This document shows, one piece after another, positions 27,508 through 36,433 of a DNA stretch of 64,000 nt. Numbering within the stretch: position 1 is the stretch's first letter; each line of letters starts with the position of its first letter. Position numbers and translations under genes: made by a program. Under the pieces are notes generated by a model that saw nothing but the letters and a program-made list of their open reading frames with translations, was not told where the DNA came from and ran no database searches. Source of the DNA: Neptunomonas antarctica (GTDB lineage Bacteria; Pseudomonadota; Gammaproteobacteria; Pseudomonadales; Balneatricaceae); assembly GCF_001305295.1 (NCBI RefSeq), contig NZ_LJSI01000035.1, positions 1 through 64,000 on the forward strand. Reading direction: 5' to 3'.

Positions 27508-28914
27508 ATGACTATCGATACTAAAAAGCTACTTGAGATCGACCGCAAAAACGTATTTCATGCATCCACCCATCTGAAACAGTATGCGTCGGGTGAAATC
27601 CCAGGTCGTATCATTACCGGTGGTAAAGGCATGCGTATTACCGACTCTGAAGGCGTGGAGCTATTAGATGCGTTCGCCGGTCTGTACTGCGTTAACATCG
27701 GTTACGGCCGTACCGAAATGGCGGAAGCTATCTACGAACAGGCGAAAAAACTGGCCTACTACCACACCTATGCAGGCCACACTAACGAAGCACTGGTTGA
27801 ATTGTCTGAGCGTATTATCACTATGGCCCCGGCAGGCATGAGTAAAGTGTATTACGGCATGTCCGGTAGCGATGCTAACGAAACCCAGTTAAAACTGGTG
27901 TGGTACTACAACAATGCCCGCGGCCTGCCCGCGAAGAAAAAAATCATCTCGCGTGACCGCGGCTATCACGGCTCCAGTATCGCGTCCGGTTCTATGACCG
28001 GCCTGCCGCTGTTTCACAGCCATTTCGACCTGCCTCTGGAACGCATCAAGCATACGATTGCGCCGTATTACTATCGCCGTGAAGATGACAACATGAGCGA
28101 GCTGGAATTTTCAAAATTCTGCGCGGGCAAACTGGAAGAGATGATCCTTGAAGAAGGGCCCGATACCGTCGCGGCCATGATCGGAGAGCCTGTTTTGGGC
28201 ACGGGCGGCATCGTACCGCCACCCGAAGGCTACTGGGCAGAGATCCGCAAGGTGCTGGATAAATATGATGTACTGCTGATTGCCGATGAAGTCGTCACCG
28301 GTTTCGGTCGCCTGGGTTCCGACTTCGGTTCGCTCCACTATAATATGAAGCCCGATCTGATCACTATTGCTAAAGGGCTGACGTCCGCTTATCAACCACT
28401 TTCCGGCGTAATAGTCGGCGAAAAAGTATGGAGCGTTTTGGAAGATGGCACCGACCAATGGGGCGCTATCGGCCATGGCTACACATACTCAGGCCACCCT
28501 ATCGGTGCCGCTGCAGCACTCTGTAACCTGGATATAATCGCGCGCGAAAAATTAGTGAGAAATGCCCGTGATACCGGTGCATACCTGCAGCAGCGCATGC
28601 GAGAAACCTTTGCTGATCACCCCATCATTGGTGACAGCCGTGGTGTTGGCCTGATGCACGCACTGGAGTTTTCCAGCAACAAGTCTAAGCGTGAACACTT
28701 CAACCCTAATCTGAAAGTCGGGCCGCAGATCGCCGCAGCCTGCCTCGAAGAAGGCCTGATCGCCCGTGCCATGCCACATGGTGACATTCTCGGTTTCGCT
28801 CCACCGCTGATCGCGACACCAGCCGACATCGACAGTATTGTCGAACGCACCGAACGGGCCGTTAACCGTGTCACCGACAAGCTCATCAGCAGCGGAGACT
28901 GGGTCGCCCCATAA
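27508..28914 (+). CDS. doeD: Diaminobutyrate transaminase of ectoine degradation
   Basis: 468 residues, class III PLP aminotransferase. The cofactor lysine is in LITIAKGLTSAYQP, and ADEVVTGFGRLG is the usual aspartate site. DoeD (Atf) turns diaminobutyrate into aspartate semialdehyde, the substrate for DoeC. AGGAGA precedes the ATG. Position after doeC matches the Halomonas order. A hairpin after the stop separates it from eutB. It is not closely similar to EctB in this window despite the shared fold and the opposite net direction. Confidence 0.92.
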   Translation: MTIDTKKLLEIDRKNVFHASTHLKQYASGEIPGRIITGGKGMRITDSEGVELLDAFAGLYCVNIGYGRTEMAEAIYEQAKKLAYYHTYAGHTNEALVELSERIITMAPAGMSKVYYGMSGSDANETQLKLVWYYNNARGLPAKKKIISRDRGYHGSSIASGSMTGLPLFHSHFDLPLERIKHTIAPYYYRREDDNMSELEFSKFCAGKLEEMILEEGPDTVAAMIGEPVLGTGGIVPPPEGYWAEIRKVLDKYDVLLIADEVVTGFGRLGSDFGSLHYNMKPDLITIAKGLTSAYQPLSGVIVGEKVWSVLEDGTDQWGAIGHGYTYSGHPIGAAAALCNLDIIAREKLVRNARDTGAYLQQRMRETFADHPIIGDSRGVGLMHALEFSSNKSKREHFNPNLKVGPQIAAACLEEGLIARAMPHGDILGFAPPLIATPADIDSIVERTERAVNRVTDKLISSGDWVAP

Positions 28915-28920
28915 ACGCGG

Positions 28921-28970
28921 CTAACCATAGACATAACTCCGCCAGCCTTTAACTACGGTTAGGCGGAGTT
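28921..28970 (+). promoter_or_regulatory. Hairpins between doeD and eutB
   Basis: AACTCCGCC (28935-28943) pairs perfectly with GGCGGAGTT (28962-28970), followed by TTTGTATTT, a weak T-rich end. An alternative stem pairs CTAACC (28921-28926) with GGTTAG (28957-28962), and the two stems share a base. It looks like a leaky terminator or attenuator that could lower eutBC expression relative to doe genes. Confidence 0.45.
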
Positions 28971-28991
28971 TGTATTTAAAGGATTAAAGCA

Positions 28992-29984
28992 ATGCTACAC
29001 AGTAAGACCACTGTAACTTTGCACGATATCTACCGAGCCCGGCAGGCCATCCAGGGCCATGTTACCCGTACCCCGCTAATTCGCTCTGAATCACTGTCAA
29101 AACGTTTCGCTTGTGACGCCTGGTTAAAACTGGAAACGCTTCAGCCAACCGGCGCCTTTAAACTACGTGGTGCAACCTATGCTATGAGCAAGCTTACCGC
29201 TGAGCAACGCGCAGCGGGTGTCGTAACCTGCTCTACCGGCAACCACGGCCGGGCCATCGCCTTCGCTGGCAACAAACTCAACGTGCATACCATCATCTGT
29301 ATGTCACGGCTGGTACCTGATAACAAGGTTAATGCGATACGTGAGCTGGGCGCTGAAGTCCGTATTATTGGAGAGTCTCAGGATGAAGCTGAAGTGGAAG
29401 TGCGACGCCTGGTGAACGAAGCAGGCATGATCTACCTGCCTCCCTTCGATCACCCGGATATTATGGCTGGCCAAGGCACCATAGGTATCGAAATTTTTGA
29501 AGATCTACCCGACGTAGGTATGATCTTTGCCGGGCTATCCGGCGGTGGCTTGCTGGGCGGTATTGGCATCGCAGCAAAAACTATCAACCCCAATGTCAAA
29601 ATCATTGGCGCCAGCATGGAACGCGGAGCCGCCATGATTGCCAGTCTCGAAGCAGGCAAACCGGTGCAGGTTACGGAGTATGAATCCTTCGCCGACAGCC
29701 TCGGCGGTGGCATAGGGCTCGACAACCACGTCAGCATGGCCGCAGTTAAAACCGTGATGGATCAGGCCTATCTGGTCACAGAGGCCGCGATTGCCAGGGC
29801 TATGGTCCACTTTCTTGAAGAGGAAAAAATGTTGGTAGAAGGTGCTGCCGTCATCGGCGTTGCCGCGATTGAGCAGCACAACCTCGATGTCAGCGGAAAA
29901 AAAGTGGTATTTATCATCAGCGGCAAGAACGTTGCTATAGATACCTTTGATCGCGCCCGCACCCTACCCCAAAGCCAGATCTGA
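28992..29984 (+). CDS. eutB: Hydroxyectoine utilisation dehydratase (threonine dehydratase-like)
   Basis: 330 residues, fold type II PLP enzyme. The Schiff-base lysine is Lys57 in TGAFKLRGATYAM, and the glycine loop for phosphate is GLSGGGLLGGIG. The family is that of serine/threonine dehydratases. In Ruegeria eutB is part of eutABC, required to turn hydroxyectoine derivatives toward the ectoine pathway. AAAGGA lies ahead of the ATG. It is followed by eutC after 16 bp. Assignment as EutB rather than a plain threonine dehydratase depends on this context. Confidence 0.85.
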   Translation: MLHSKTTVTLHDIYRARQAIQGHVTRTPLIRSESLSKRFACDAWLKLETLQPTGAFKLRGATYAMSKLTAEQRAAGVVTCSTGNHGRAIAFAGNKLNVHTIICMSRLVPDNKVNAIRELGAEVRIIGESQDEAEVEVRRLVNEAGMIYLPPFDHPDIMAGQGTIGIEIFEDLPDVGMIFAGLSGGGLLGGIGIAAKTINPNVKIIGASMERGAAMIASLEAGKPVQVTEYESFADSLGGGIGLDNHVSMAAVKTVMDQAYLVTEAAIARAMVHFLEEEKMLVEGAAVIGVAAIEQHNLDVSGKKVVFIISGKNVAIDTFDRARTLPQSQI

Positions 29985-30000
29985 AAAAAAGAGAGGCCAT

Positions 30001-30945
30001 ATGAATATCTACGACAAGAATCAGATTAGCGCTGTTACATGCCTCGATCAGGATGCATTGGCCGCCGTTGAAGACGGATTCGCCGCGCTGGGCCGGGATG
30101 AAGTCACTATGCCGCCAATATTAAGCATGAATATTGTCGAAAGTAATGGAGAGGTTGATGTTAAGACCGCGCATATTCGTGGCAAAGAACGCTTTGCTAT
30201 TAAAATCAGCCCCGGATTTTTTGATAACCCTAAATTAGGGCTGCCTAGCCTCAACGGCCTGATGGTATTGTTTTCAGCAAAAACGGGGATAGTGGATTCA
30301 ATCCTTTTCGATGAAGGTTACCTGACTAATATTCGCACAGCACTGGCCGGCGCTATTGCAGCAAAACACCTGGCCCGCAAAGAAGCCACATCGGTCGCTG
30401 TCATAGGTTCCGGTATGCAAGCAGAACTGCAAGTAGCAGCACTTACGCTGGTCCGCGATATTCGTCAGGTGCATATCTTTGCCCGTAGCAACGACAAGAT
30501 GCAAACCTATAAAGCAAGAATGGCAAAGATGTACGACCTGCCGGTGCAGATTCACAATAGTGCCCATAGCGCTTGCTCTGAGGCTGATATCGTCATCACA
30601 ACCACACCCTCTACTACACCGGTACTGCACTGGAACGACCTGAAAGCAGGCACCCATGTTACCGCTATGGGTTCAGACAATAATCACAAACAGGAGCTGG
30701 AGTCTTCAATACTGAGCAATGCCGACTTGATGATTGTCGACCGACGCAGCCAGTCAGAAACCATAGGTGAACTTAACCACTATCCCGGAACGTTTCCTAA
30801 CCCTATTTATGAACTTGGCAGCCTGATTGCTGAAGAAACTCAACTACGCAGCAATCCCTCGCAAATCACGATTTGTGACCTGACCGGAACCGGCGTTCAG
30901 GATACGGCGATCGCCAATTATACGGCGTCATTATTAGATCACTAG
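30001..30945 (+). CDS. eutC: Ectoine utilisation protein EutC (ornithine cyclodeaminase-like)
   Basis: 314 residues from ATG 30001, chosen because GAGAGG lies just before it; an upstream ATG at 29947 would overlap eutB. The Rossmann stretch VAVIGSGMQAELQVAAL and the end GTGVQDTAIANYTA are those of the ornithine cyclodeaminase/mu-crystallin family. EutC works with EutB on hydroxyectoine-derived hydroxy-diaminobutyrate in the accepted model. It is the last gene of the doe-eut unit and converges with ectR. Confidence 0.88.
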   Translation: MNIYDKNQISAVTCLDQDALAAVEDGFAALGRDEVTMPPILSMNIVESNGEVDVKTAHIRGKERFAIKISPGFFDNPKLGLPSLNGLMVLFSAKTGIVDSILFDEGYLTNIRTALAGAIAAKHLARKEATSVAVIGSGMQAELQVAALTLVRDIRQVHIFARSNDKMQTYKARMAKMYDLPVQIHNSAHSACSEADIVITTTPSTTPVLHWNDLKAGTHVTAMGSDNNHKQELESSILSNADLMIVDRRSQSETIGELNHYPGTFPNPIYELGSLIAEETQLRSNPSQITICDLTGTGVQDTAIANYTASLLDH

Positions 30946-30974
30946 AGCGCTCTACTACAAGTGAGCGACTGCAG

Positions 30975-31003
30975 GCAGGAAAGCTCCTTCATTCTTTTCC
31001 TGC
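30975..31003. terminator. Possible terminator between convergent eutC and ectR
   Basis: GCAGGAAA (30975-30982) pairs with TTTCCTGC (30996-31003) around a 13-base loop. It lies in the 66-bp gap between the two convergent stops. T-runs are short on both strands, so termination would be modest. Confidence 0.4.
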
Positions 31004-31011
31004 ACCAAGCA

Positions 31012-31485
31012 CTATTCATTGTCTAATTGACCAATACCCAGCAACGGCGCCGCATCAATATGCTGGGCATCCAGCATATAAGCAATCCGCTCTAAACTGG
31101 CCAGTACCGTAGATTGCTCCCAGCTTTGCATATCGTCAAAACGCCGCACAAACAGGTCCTGCTGGGTAGTAGGCGCCGCCTTCATCAACTCCAAGCCAGC
31201 ATCTGTCAGATAAACCCACATTTTACGTTTGTCTTCTTTACCTCGCTCTCGGCCAATCATCTCTTTTTTCTCAAGCCTATCCAGAATGCTGGTCACCGTG
31301 GCTTGCGCAAGCCCCATCTCTTTTGCCAGTTCACCCGTTGTCAGGGATGAATGAATACGCAAGGTTTGCATCACCATCAACTGCGGCAAAGTTAAACCCG
31401 TACTGCGGCTGATGTGTTTTTCCTGAATATCCGTTGCTCGAATGATTTGTCTTAATAACACCAATACATCATGGATTTTATTCAT
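31012..31485 (-). CDS. ectR: MarR-family repressor of ectoine synthesis
   Basis: 157 residues with the MarR winged helix: LTTGELAKEMGLAQATVTSILDRLEKK followed by the wing ERGKEDKRKMWVYLT. EctR1 of methylotrophs is a MarR protein divergent from ectABC-ask that represses it at low salinity. Gene orientation and neighbours here are the same. A 14-nt sequence that stands 3 bases before this start is repeated just before ectA, suggesting that it binds both. The effector is unknown in the family. Confidence 0.9.
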   Translation of the reverse strand: MNKIHDVLVLLRQIIRATDIQEKHISRSTGLTLPQLMVMQTLRIHSSLTTGELAKEMGLAQATVTSILDRLEKKEMIGRERGKEDKRKMWVYLTDAGLELMKAAPTTQQDLFVRRFDDMQSWEQSTVLASLERIAYMLDAQHIDAAPLLGIGQLDNE

Positions 31486-31488
31486 AGC

Positions 31489-31502
31489 ATCACTAAATAT
31501 TT
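31489..31502. promoter_or_regulatory. Candidate EctR site, copy 1 (ectR start)
   Basis: The sequence ATCACTAAATATTT occurs here, 3 bases from the ectR start codon, and again at 31715-31728. The first copy continues with A, making TAAATATTTA a palindrome. Placement over the translation start region suits autoregulation by a MarR protein. No binding data are available. Confidence 0.45.
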
Positions 31503-31714
31503 AAGATAATAAAAGGACATATTATACCTCAATAGACCGGACTTTTTAGAGAGATTTAGCGAGCACTTCCCTTATAGAGCACATGATAACTATCGATATA
31601 CGAAATATAATACAGTGTAAATACTCATAAAATTATCTAAAAAACGCATAAAAGCCCCTAATAAAACTAATTTAAGCAGAGCCTAACGATTTATGTTAAG
31701 ATAATTCCCATCGT

Positions 31715-31728
31715 ATCACTAAATATTT
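31715..31728. promoter_or_regulatory. Candidate EctR site, copy 2 (ectA leader)
   Basis: Exact second copy of ATCACTAAATATTT in the same genomic orientation, 8 bases before ATG 31737 and 213 bases after the end of copy 1. It sits next to the GAAGAG ribosome site of ectA. If the real ectA start is the in-frame ATG at 31785, the site would be more clearly in the leader. The 31486-31736 gap is AT-rich and must contain the osmoregulated promoter; I could not fix its -35 and -10. Confidence 0.45.
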
Positions 31729-31736
31729 GAAGAGCT

Positions 31737-32276
31737 ATGTATTTAAATAATGTAAACCTTCGTACCTCGTCAGCCAAATACACCATGGCTATGAATTTAA
31801 CTGATTTGAACTTCCGTTCTCCGTTAGCCGAAGACGGCATGGCTGTTAATGAACTGATCGGCCGTTGTCCGCCGCTCGACACTAACTCCGGCTATTGCAA
31901 CTTATTACAATGTTCTGATTTTTCGGATACATCTATCGTAGCCGTGACGCCCGATAATGAAATTGTTGGCTTTATTTCCGGCTACTTACCGCCGCAGCGA
32001 CCAGAAACACTGTTTGTTTGGCAGGTTGCACTCGATGAAAAGTGGCGTGGAAAAGGCCTGGCTCGACAAATGCTGTCAGACCTGTTTGAACGCCAGACAA
32101 ACGTCAGCCATCTGGAAACCACTATTTCCCCTGGAAATACCGCTTCAGAACATTTGTTCAAGCGCTTTTTCGAATCACAAAACATGATGGTTGAAAAAAC
32201 AGTTCGATTTAGTCGGAAAACACACTTTGCCAACAAACATCCGGATGAAGTGCTTTATCGTGGCGGCCCTGACTAG
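31737..32276 (+). CDS. ectA: L-2,4-diaminobutyrate N-gamma-acetyltransferase
   Basis: 179 residues of the GNAT fold. CPPLDTNSGYCNLL, then FLWQVA-like FVWQVALDEKWRGKGLARQML (acetyl-CoA loop) and HLETTISPGN identify EctA. It acetylates the gamma amino group of diaminobutyrate. Start 31737 has GAAGAG upstream and gives the usual family length; in-frame ATGs at 31785 and 31791 are alternatives. First gene of ectABCD-ask, divergent from ectR. Confidence 0.95.
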   Translation: MYLNNVNLRTSSAKYTMAMNLTDLNFRSPLAEDGMAVNELIGRCPPLDTNSGYCNLLQCSDFSDTSIVAVTPDNEIVGFISGYLPPQRPETLFVWQVALDEKWRGKGLARQMLSDLFERQTNVSHLETTISPGNTASEHLFKRFFESQNMMVEKTVRFSRKTHFANKHPDEVLYRGGPD

Positions 32277-32338
32277 TCGCCAGCACTGACCCCCATCAAC
32301 GGCAACGTTTTATTACTGAATCTGTATAGGAGATTATT

Positions 32339-33616
32339 TTGAATACTTTCGAACAACATGAATCTGGCGTAAGAAGTTACTGTCGCTCATTCCCTGCCGT
32401 GTTTAAACAGGCTAAAGGCGCAACGTTGACAGCCGAAAACGGCACTGAATATTTAGACTTTCTGGCAGGTGCAGGCTCACTTAATTACGGCCATAACAAC
32501 CCTGTTTTAAAGCAGGCATTACTTGAATATATTGAGGCAGATGGCCTGACTCAGGGTCTGGACATGTATTCCAGTGCCAAAGAGTATTTTATAGATCGTT
32601 TTCATAAGACGATTCTTAAACCACGCGGTTTTAATGACTACGTTATACAATTTACCGGACCTACAGGCTCGAATACTGTAGAAGCCGCTTTAAAACTTGC
32701 ACGTAAAGTTAAAGGGCGAAAAAATATTATCGCCTTTACGAATGGTTTTCATGGCTGCACAGCAGGCGCACTCAGCTGTACAGCAAACCAACATCACCGT
32801 GGCGGCGCTGGAGTATCGCTTAACGACGTATCACGCATGCCTTTTGATGGCTATTTTGGTGAAAAAACTAACACCATTGCGATGGTCGACAAACTTCTTA
32901 GCGATCCTAGCAGTGGCATCGACAAACCTGCGGCAGTGATTCTTGAAACGATTCAGGGTGAAGGCGGATTGAATGTCGCGTCTGCTCAATGGCTAAAAGA
33001 TTTACGTGAACTGTGTAATCGTCACGATATGCTGATGATTGTGGATGATATCCAGGCAGGTTGCGGACGTTCAGGCGACTTTTTCAGCTTTGAAGAGGCC
33101 GGTATTAAACCTGATATCATCACACTGTCTAAATCAATAAGCGGTTATGGTCTTCCTATGGCGCTTACTGTTTTCCATAAAGATCTGGATGTCTGGACAC
33201 CCGGTGAACATAACGGCACGTTCCGTGGTAACAACCATGCCTTCGTGACAGCCGCCTCAGCCATTGACGCTTACTGGACCGATAACCTTTTTTCTAATGA
33301 CATTAAAGCAAAAGGTAAACTTCTCAGAAAACGTCTAAGCCGTATTATCGACCGCTTTGGCCCTGAGTCGCTAAAACTGAAAGGTCGTTGCATGATGAGC
33401 GGAATTGAGTGTCCTTCTGAGCAAATAGCTGCTGACATTGTGAAGGCGTCTTATGAAAAAGGGCTGATCATTGAAACTTGCGGCAACCGTGACCAGATTG
33501 TTAAATGCTTTACGCCACTGACGATTTCCAATGAAGAACTGGAACGCGGACTTAGCCTGCTTGAGCAAGCCTTTACTGACGTTATCGGCCGCTTAGAAGC
33601 TGCTGCAGCATCTTGA
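32339..33616 (+). CDS. ectB: L-2,4-diaminobutyrate:2-oxoglutarate transaminase
   Basis: 425 residues, class III PLP aminotransferase with the cofactor lysine in [15 protein letters not shown] and [18 protein letters not shown]. EctB forms diaminobutyrate from aspartate semialdehyde and glutamate. The start is TTG at 32339: AGGAG lies 6 bases before it, the next residues [18 protein letters not shown] fit known EctB N-termini, and no ATG is nearby. The rare start may hold down translation. It is 62 bp after ectA and 22 bp before ectC. Confidence 0.95.
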   Translation: MNTFEQHESGVRSYCRSFPAVFKQAKGATLTAENGTEYLDFLAGAGSLNYGHNNPVLKQALLEYIEADGLTQGLDMYSSAKEYFIDRFHKTILKPRGFNDYVIQFTGPTGSNTVEAALKLARKVKGRKNIIAFTNGFHGCTAGALSCTANQHHRGGAGVSLNDVSRMPFDGYFGEKTNTIAMVDKLLSDPSSGIDKPAAVILETIQGEGGLNVASAQWLKDLRELCNRHDMLMIVDDIQAGCGRSGDFFSFEEAGIKPDIITLSKSISGYGLPMALTVFHKDLDVWTPGEHNGTFRGNNHAFVTAASAIDAYWTDNLFSNDIKAKGKLLRKRLSRIIDRFGPESLKLKGRCMMSGIECPSEQIAADIVKASYEKGLIIETCGNRDQIVKCFTPLTISNEELERGLSLLEQAFTDVIGRLEAAAAS

Positions 33617-33638
33617 AATTTTAATATCGGAGAACAAC

Positions 33639-34034
33639 ATGATTGTAAGAAACCTGAACGATATTGAAAATACAGACCGAACTATCAAGGCCGATAACTG
33701 GGAAAGCACACGTATGTTATTGAAAAATGACAACATGGGTTTCTCTTTTCATATCACCACCATTTATGCCAACACAGAAACGCATATTTGGTACCAAAAC
33801 CATCTCGAATCTGTGTATTGCATGAGCGGTGACGGCGAAATAGAAACGCTGGCGGATGGCAAAATCTATCCGATCGAAGCAGGTACACTTTATATTCTCG
33901 ACAAGCACGATGAACATCTGCTTCGCGCCAATAAAGAGATGAAAATGGCCTGTGTATTTAATCCGCCCCTCAATGGTAAAGAAACTCATAATGCAGAAGG
34001 CGTATACCCGCTGGAAGCTGAGATCGTCGAATAA
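33639..34034 (+). CDS. ectC: L-ectoine synthase
   Basis: 131 residues, a single cupin. [16 protein letters not shown] at the start and [22 protein letters not shown] in the core, with the metal-binding Glu and Tyr/His positions, are unmistakable for EctC. It cyclises N-gamma-acetyl-diaminobutyrate to ectoine. GGAG stands 9 bases before the ATG. It ends 35 bp before the ectD start. Confidence 0.96.
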   Translation: MIVRNLNDIENTDRTIKADNWESTRMLLKNDNMGFSFHITTIYANTETHIWYQNHLESVYCMSGDGEIETLADGKIYPIEAGTLYILDKHDEHLLRANKEMKMACVFNPPLNGKETHNAEGVYPLEAEIVE

Positions 34035-34069
34035 ACCGATATCTTTGAATATACAAGGGAGTGTTAACT

Positions 34070-34954
34070 ATGCTTAATGATGCCTACCCGTCAAGGCAAG
34101 ATCAGCAAGCAACGATAACCCCAAGACAAGACCCGGTGCTTTATTCCGAGATAACGGAGAATGCACCGGTGACAAGCGAACTACTTGAACAATTTGAAAG
34201 GCAGGGCTATATGCTCCTGCCTGATCTTTTTAGCCCGAACGAAGTAGCCGCCTTTTTACACGCTATAAAAACACTGGAACAAGATGAAGCACTGCTCAAG
34301 ACACCACAAGCAGTAACGGAAGCCAATAGCGGTGCATTACGTTCCGTTTTTCAGATCCATGAAAATCACTCTCTGTTTGCCAGCGTTGCCAAAGATGCCC
34401 GCATTACCGATATCGCGCGTTTTATTTTAGGAGGTGATGTCTACATTCACCAGTCCAGGCTCAATTTCAAGCCAGGCTTAAAAGGCAAAGAGTTTTATTG
34501 GCACTCCGACTTTGAAACATGGCACGTTGAAGATGGTATGCCACATATGCGCGCGCTTAGCTGCTCCATATTATTGACCGACAATAATGCCAAGAATGGC
34601 GCACTGATGCTCATGCCCGGCTCGCATAAAGAGTACTTAAGTTGTATCGGCGACACACCAAAAGATAACTACTTACAATCGCTCAAACAACAAGAATTTG
34701 GCATACCCGACGATGCCAGCCTGAATCATTTGGCACAGAAGTACGGCATTGATTGCGCAGAAGCCAAAGCAGGCTCCGTTCTATTTTTCGATTGCAATAC
34801 TCTACACGGATCAAACAGTAACATCACACCCGATCCTCGTAGCAATTTGTTCTTTGTTTTCAATCATATGAATAACAAAGTAACGACCCCCTTCTGCGCT
34901 CAACCACCCAGACCCGAATTTATAGCGACACGGAACAATATCAAGGCTATTTAA
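34070..34954 (+). CDS. ectD: Ectoine 5-hydroxylase
   Basis: 294 residues from ATG 34070, preceded by AAGGGAG. It is a 2-oxoglutarate/Fe(II) oxygenase of the PhyH type. The signature FYWHSDFETWHVEDGMP holds His145 and Asp147; the third iron ligand is His246 in NTLHGSNSN. It converts ectoine to 5-hydroxyectoine. Its place between ectC and ask shows that hydroxyectoine production is in the same operon as ectoine production. Confidence 0.96.
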   Translation: MLNDAYPSRQDQQATITPRQDPVLYSEITENAPVTSELLEQFERQGYMLLPDLFSPNEVAAFLHAIKTLEQDEALLKTPQAVTEANSGALRSVFQIHENHSLFASVAKDARITDIARFILGGDVYIHQSRLNFKPGLKGKEFYWHSDFETWHVEDGMPHMRALSCSILLTDNNAKNGALMLMPGSHKEYLSCIGDTPKDNYLQSLKQQEFGIPDDASLNHLAQKYGIDCAEAKAGSVLFFDCNTLHGSNSNITPDPRSNLFFVFNHMNNKVTTPFCAQPPRPEFIATRNNIKAI

Positions 34955-34995
34955 GTTTACATAGCCCATCATATATCCGCACTACAGGACTACAT

Positions 34996-36426
34996 ATGCA
35001 TACTGTCGAAAAGATAGGCGGCTCTTCCATGAGTCGCGTTCAGGATGTTTTAAATAACATTTGGCTACATAAATGTAATAACAGTTTCTATAATCGAATT
35101 TTTGTTGTCTCTGCTTATGCGGGTGTCACTGATTTACTGCTTGAGCATAAAAAATCGGGGGACGCCGGGGTTTATAGCTGTTTTGCAGAAGCCAGCCAGG
35201 CTGATGCCTGGCGCGATCGCCTTACCGATGTTCAACAGCACTTATTAAAAATCAACCAATCCATATTTCAGGGTGAAAGCCTGCAAGAAGCCAATGACTT
35301 TATTGAAGAGCGAATAAAGGGCGCGGATCAGTGCATGCAAAGTTTGCATGACCTCTGCCTGTATGGTCACTTTCAACTAGACAGCCAGTTAGCGACTGTC
35401 CGCGAAATGCTGGCGTCTATTGGTGAAGTGCACAGTGCCTTTAACTCAGTTCTTCTGCTCAAAGAAAACGGCATTAACGCTCGCCTGGTAGATTTAACCG
35501 GCTGGCATCTGGATGCTCCCCTTTCCTTTGAAGAGATGATCAAAACACAATTTAGCGAAGTTAATCCGGCTAAAGAAATTGTTATTACCACCGGCTATAC
35601 GCATTGCAAAGAAGGACTGATGAAAACCTTCGATCGCGGCTACAGTGAAATGACCTTTTCAAAAATCGCCACAGTCACCGGTGCAGCCGAAGCCATTATT
35701 CATAAAGAGTTTCATTTAAGCAGTGCAGACCCGCGTATCGTTGGCGTAGATAAGGTTATTACGCTCGGCATGACTAACTTCGATGTTGCGGATCAGCTCT
35801 CCAATCTTGGTATGGAAGCCATACATCCCAAAGCTGCGCGCGGGTTACGCCATGCAGGTATTCAGCTGCGTATTAAAAATACTTTCGAACCGGATCACAA
35901 TGGCACATTGATCAGCAATGACTATCAAAACCCACGTCCGTGCGTGGAAATTATTGCTGGACGAAGAGATGTTTTTGGCATTGAAGTGTTCGATCAGGAC
36001 ATGTTGGGCACGTCTGAGCATGATATAAATATAACGCGCCTGCTACACCATTTGAAATTGGATTTGGTCAACAAGGAAGCCGACGCCAACAGCATCACCT
36101 ACTTTACCGTGGGCAATCGCAAGAAGATCAATCGAGCCGTGCGTCTGATTGAAGAAGCATACCCTGCGGCCGAAGTGGCTGTTCGCAATATTGCAATGGT
36201 ATCGGCCATCGGATCTGATATCAAAGTCAAAGGTATGCTCGCCAAGACCGTATCTGCACTCACCAATGCTGACATTAGCATCCTGTCGTTACACCAGACC
36301 CAACGACAGGTCGAAATGCAATGTATTGTTGCCGATAAAGACTACGAGAATGCCATCAAGGTACTACATAAAGCCCTGATTGAGGCCGAAGACCATGGCG
36401 AAGTTATCCGCCGCAGTGCCGCCTAA
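34996..36426 (+). CDS. ask: Ectoine-specific aspartate kinase
   Basis: 476 residues: amino-acid kinase domain beginning EKIGGSSMSRVQDV, and two C-terminal ACT-type regions (about 390-470). The sequence belongs to the Ask_Ect class found behind ect genes, which in studied cases escapes the usual feedback inhibition by lysine and threonine. It supplies aspartyl phosphate for diaminobutyrate. It follows ectD by 41 bp and is the last gene before a strong terminator. Confidence 0.94.
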   Translation: MHTVEKIGGSSMSRVQDVLNNIWLHKCNNSFYNRIFVVSAYAGVTDLLLEHKKSGDAGVYSCFAEASQADAWRDRLTDVQQHLLKINQSIFQGESLQEANDFIEERIKGADQCMQSLHDLCLYGHFQLDSQLATVREMLASIGEVHSAFNSVLLLKENGINARLVDLTGWHLDAPLSFEEMIKTQFSEVNPAKEIVITTGYTHCKEGLMKTFDRGYSEMTFSKIATVTGAAEAIIHKEFHLSSADPRIVGVDKVITLGMTNFDVADQLSNLGMEAIHPKAARGLRHAGIQLRIKNTFEPDHNGTLISNDYQNPRPCVEIIAGRRDVFGIEVFDQDMLGTSEHDINITRLLHHLKLDLVNKEADANSITYFTVGNRKKINRAVRLIEEAYPAAEVAVRNIAMVSAIGSDIKVKGMLAKTVSALTNADISILSLHQTQRQVEMQCIVADKDYENAIKVLHKALIEAEDHGEVIRRSAA

Positions 36427-36433
36427 TCAGACA

